64,000 nucleotides of DNA from Phaeovulum sp. (GTDB lineage Bacteria; Pseudomonadota; Alphaproteobacteria; Rhodobacterales; Rhodobacteraceae): positions 123,343-187,342 of the forward strand of contig NZ_JAUXPI010000012.1 in NCBI RefSeq assembly GCF_030684035.1. The letters run 5' to 3'. The translations under genes were made by a program, and so were the position numbers. Shown here piece by piece: positions 62,519-64,000 of this stretch. The notes beneath the pieces were generated by a model that saw only the letters and a list, made by a program, of their open reading frames with translations, made no database searches and was not told where the DNA came from. Positions within the stretch are counted from its first letter, which is position 1, and each line of letters starts with the position of its first letter.

Positions 62519-63802
62519 GTGTCGCAAACGCCGATCAGCGCGCCGGGTCTGCCGGATGCCCTGCCGGAAGCATTTAGCCGCCGTATTCTGGTTGTTGATG
62601 ACAGCCGGATGCAGCGGCGCATTCTGGCGGCACAACTCGCGCGGGCCGGGTACGAGGTGCTTGAGGCCGCAACCGGCGACGAGGCCTTGCAGATGTGTGC
62701 CACGCAGCAGGTTGACCTGATCCTTTCCGACTGGGTGATGCCCGGCATGTCCGGGCTTGATTTCTGTCGGGCTTTTCGCGCCATGCCGCGCGATGGCTAT
62801 GGCTACTTCATCTTGCTCACCTCCAAGACCGAAAAGGGCGAAGTGGCGCAGGGGTTGCAAAGCGGGGCCGACGATTTTCTCGCCAAGCCGGTGAATGGCG
62901 ATGAGCTGCGGGCCCGTCTGGCGGCGGGTGAGCGGATTTTGCGCATGCAGGCCGAGCTGAAGGCCAAGAACCGGTTGGTCAGCACCACACTTGATGAATT
63001 GCAGCGGCTCTACGATTCGGTCGACCGCGACCTGCGCGAGGCGCAAAAGCTGCAACAAAGCCTGCTCAAGGACCGCCACCGCAGTTTCGGCAGCGCCGAG
63101 GTGTCGCTGCTGCTTCGGCCTTCGGGCCATGTCGGCGGCGATCTGGTGGGGTATTTTCCGATCAACGCGCGGCGGGTCGGGCTTTTTGGCATCGACGTTT
63201 CCGGCCACGGCATCACTTCGGCGCTGATGACGGCGCGGCTGGCGGGCTACCTTTCGGGGTCGTCGCCCGAGCAGAACATAGCGCTTATCCAGACGGAATA
63301 TGGCATTTACGACGCCCGCCCCCCGCATGAGCTTGCGGCACACCTCAACGCGCTTGTGCTCGAAGAGATGCAGACGGAAAGCTATTTCACGCTCATTTAT
63401 GCCGACGTGGATCTGATAACCGGCAAGGCGCAGATCGTGCAGGCGGGCCACCCGCACCCCGCCGTGCAGCGCGCCGATGGTTCGGTCGAATACCTCGGCA
63501 GCGGCGGGCTTCCGGTCGGGCTCATTGAAGGGGCGGAGTATGAGCTGGTCACAACGACGTTGCACCCCGGCGACAGGTTGTTTCTGATGTCGGATGGCAT
63601 CACCGAGGCGGCAGATGCAGGGGGCGCGCTGCTTGGCGAAATCGGCCTGCGCAAGATCATGCTGCGCAACGCCCTGCTGCGCGGCGAGGTCTTTCTGGAA
63701 AGCCTGATGTGGGATCTTTCAGCCTTTGCCGATGGCGATCTTGGCGACGATGTATCGGCGGTGCTGTTCGAGTTTGACGGTGCCAAGGAAAATGCAGGCT
63801 AG
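62519..63802 (+). CDS. Response regulator with PP2C-type (RsbU/SpoIIE) phosphatase output
   Basis: The product is 427 residues from GTG 62519 (AAGGG eight bases upstream); GTG 62504 would add five residues. An N-terminal receiver (about 22-135) has the acidic pair in ILVVDDSR, phospho-Asp71 in LILSDWVMPGMSG and Lys in DDFLAKPV. A short coiled coil (about 140-180) leads to a PP2C domain with metal-binding Asp in GGDLVGYF, GIDVSGHGI, LMSDGITEA and LGDDVSAV. This is the design of RbaY in Rhodobacter capsulatus, which acts in a partner-switching system. No anti-sigma factor or antagonist gene is adjacent. Confidence 0.9.
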   Translation: MSQTPISAPGLPDALPEAFSRRILVVDDSRMQRRILAAQLARAGYEVLEAATGDEALQMCATQQVDLILSDWVMPGMSGLDFCRAFRAMPRDGYGYFILLTSKTEKGEVAQGLQSGADDFLAKPVNGDELRARLAAGERILRMQAELKAKNRLVSTTLDELQRLYDSVDRDLREAQKLQQSLLKDRHRSFGSAEVSLLLRPSGHVGGDLVGYFPINARRVGLFGIDVSGHGITSALMTARLAGYLSGSSPEQNIALIQTEYGIYDARPPHELAAHLNALVLEEMQTESYFTLIYADVDLITGKAQIVQAGHPHPAVQRADGSVEYLGSGGLPVGLIEGAEYELVTTTLHPGDRLFLMSDGITEAADAGGALLGEIGLRKIMLRNALLRGEVFLESLMWDLSAFADGDLGDDVSAVLFEFDGAKENAG

Positions 63803-63803
63803 A

Positions 63804-63847
63804 GCCTGTCCGACAAAAGTGGGCACCGATTTTGTCGCAAGACAGGC
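63804..63847. repeat. Intergenic palindrome with AAAAGTGGGCACCGATTTT core
   Basis: Two nested stems: GCCTGTC/GACAGGC (63804-63810, 63841-63847) and GACAAAA/TTTTGTC (63812-63818, 63830-63836), around GTGGGCACCGA. It begins one base after the receiver-PP2C stop. The core resembles a palindromic repeat family common in rhizobial genomes (from memory). It may also terminate the gene. Confidence 0.55.
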
Positions 63848-63885
63848 GACAAACCAAGAAGCTAGTGTTCCGAGTCTGACATTTG

Positions 63886-63999
63886 CTACCGATTTCCCCT
63901 GATTTCATCGAGAGCATCGAGCGCGCGGCGCTCGCGGGTGATGATATCATCGGCGGTCTTGCTCCAGACGAAGGGCTTCGGTTTGGCGTTGTGCTGCAG
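63886..63999 (-). mobile_element. IS630-family transposase, C-terminal end (cut by window edge)
   Basis: Only the last 37 codons are inside the window, reading ...NAKPKPFVWSKTADDIITRE and ending IRGNR-stop at 63886. The KPFVWxKTAD pattern is the conserved C-terminus of many IS630-type transposases (DDE family). A TA at 63863-63864 followed by GTGTTCCGAGTCTGAC could be the target duplication and terminal repeat, but the other end is out of sight. Whether the copy is intact cannot be judged. Confidence 0.75.
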
Positions 64000-64000
64000 C

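Overview
The window is GC-rich, densely coded chromosomal DNA from an alphaproteobacterium, almost certainly Rhodobacterales (Rhodobacter/Roseobacter relatives). The evidence is a CcrM-type GANTC methylase, the fliC-flaF-flbT flagellin cassette, DUF1217, MotE and DUF6468-like flagellar genes, the DUF4170-waaA-like-lpxK block, and Rhodobacterales-style gene-end repeats. No rRNA operon, CRISPR array or prophage is visible. One tRNA gene and the end of one insertion sequence are present.

Layout. 1-7.5 kb: dnaN, dnaA, rpsT, an enoyl-CoA hydratase and mutM on the minus strand, then ubiE-ubiB on the plus strand. 7.6-33.5 kb: one uninterrupted flagellar island of about 26 kb in several transcription units. 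These are fliK-flgD (-); a rod-binding protein with an FlgN-like chaperone, then fliC-flaF-flbT-DUF1217 (+); fliI (-); flgBC-fliE-fliQ-flgFGAH and a FliL-like gene (+); a long minus-strand run fliL, DUF6468-like, motE, motA, a 765-residue exported protein, an sltF-like transglycosylase, flhA, fliR, flhB and a FliJ-like gene; and fliF-fliH-fliN-fliP (+). No gene for FliG, FliM, FlgE, FlgI, FlgK, FlgL or MotB was recognised inside it. 33.5-55 kb: housekeeping genes (rsmD, an FAD reductase, a peroxiredoxin, an acyltransferase, a phosphodiesterase, a RidA-type protein, smc, accD, folC, zapE, a WaaA-like glycosyltransferase, lpxK, a CoA-transferase, a DsbA-type protein, a DciA-like protein, mutY, alkB, ccrM, rnhB). 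55-64 kb: two small exported proteins flanking a tandem operator-like repeat, a membrane-anchored winged-helix regulator, tRNA-Arg(CCT), a LacI-type regulator, mog, argG, an alanine-rich exported protein, ilvA, a divergent HPt / receiver-PP2C pair and the end of an IS630-type transposase.

How it fits together. The flagellar genes supply the export gate, the ATPase complex, MS ring, rod, hook-length control, filament and part of the stator machinery. TTA-N8-TTA-like (CtrA-like) motifs sit in the flagellar promoter gaps, and a weaker one lies between the HPt and receiver-PP2C genes. ccrM has three GANTC sites just upstream. Together these suggest that cell-cycle/CtrA control of motility reaches across the window; this is inference. 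The least explained locus is 54.9-56.5 kb: two GCTAT-N3-ATAGC inverted repeats with centres 32 bp apart lie between divergent small exported proteins, next to a TM-TM-winged-helix regulator of unusual architecture.
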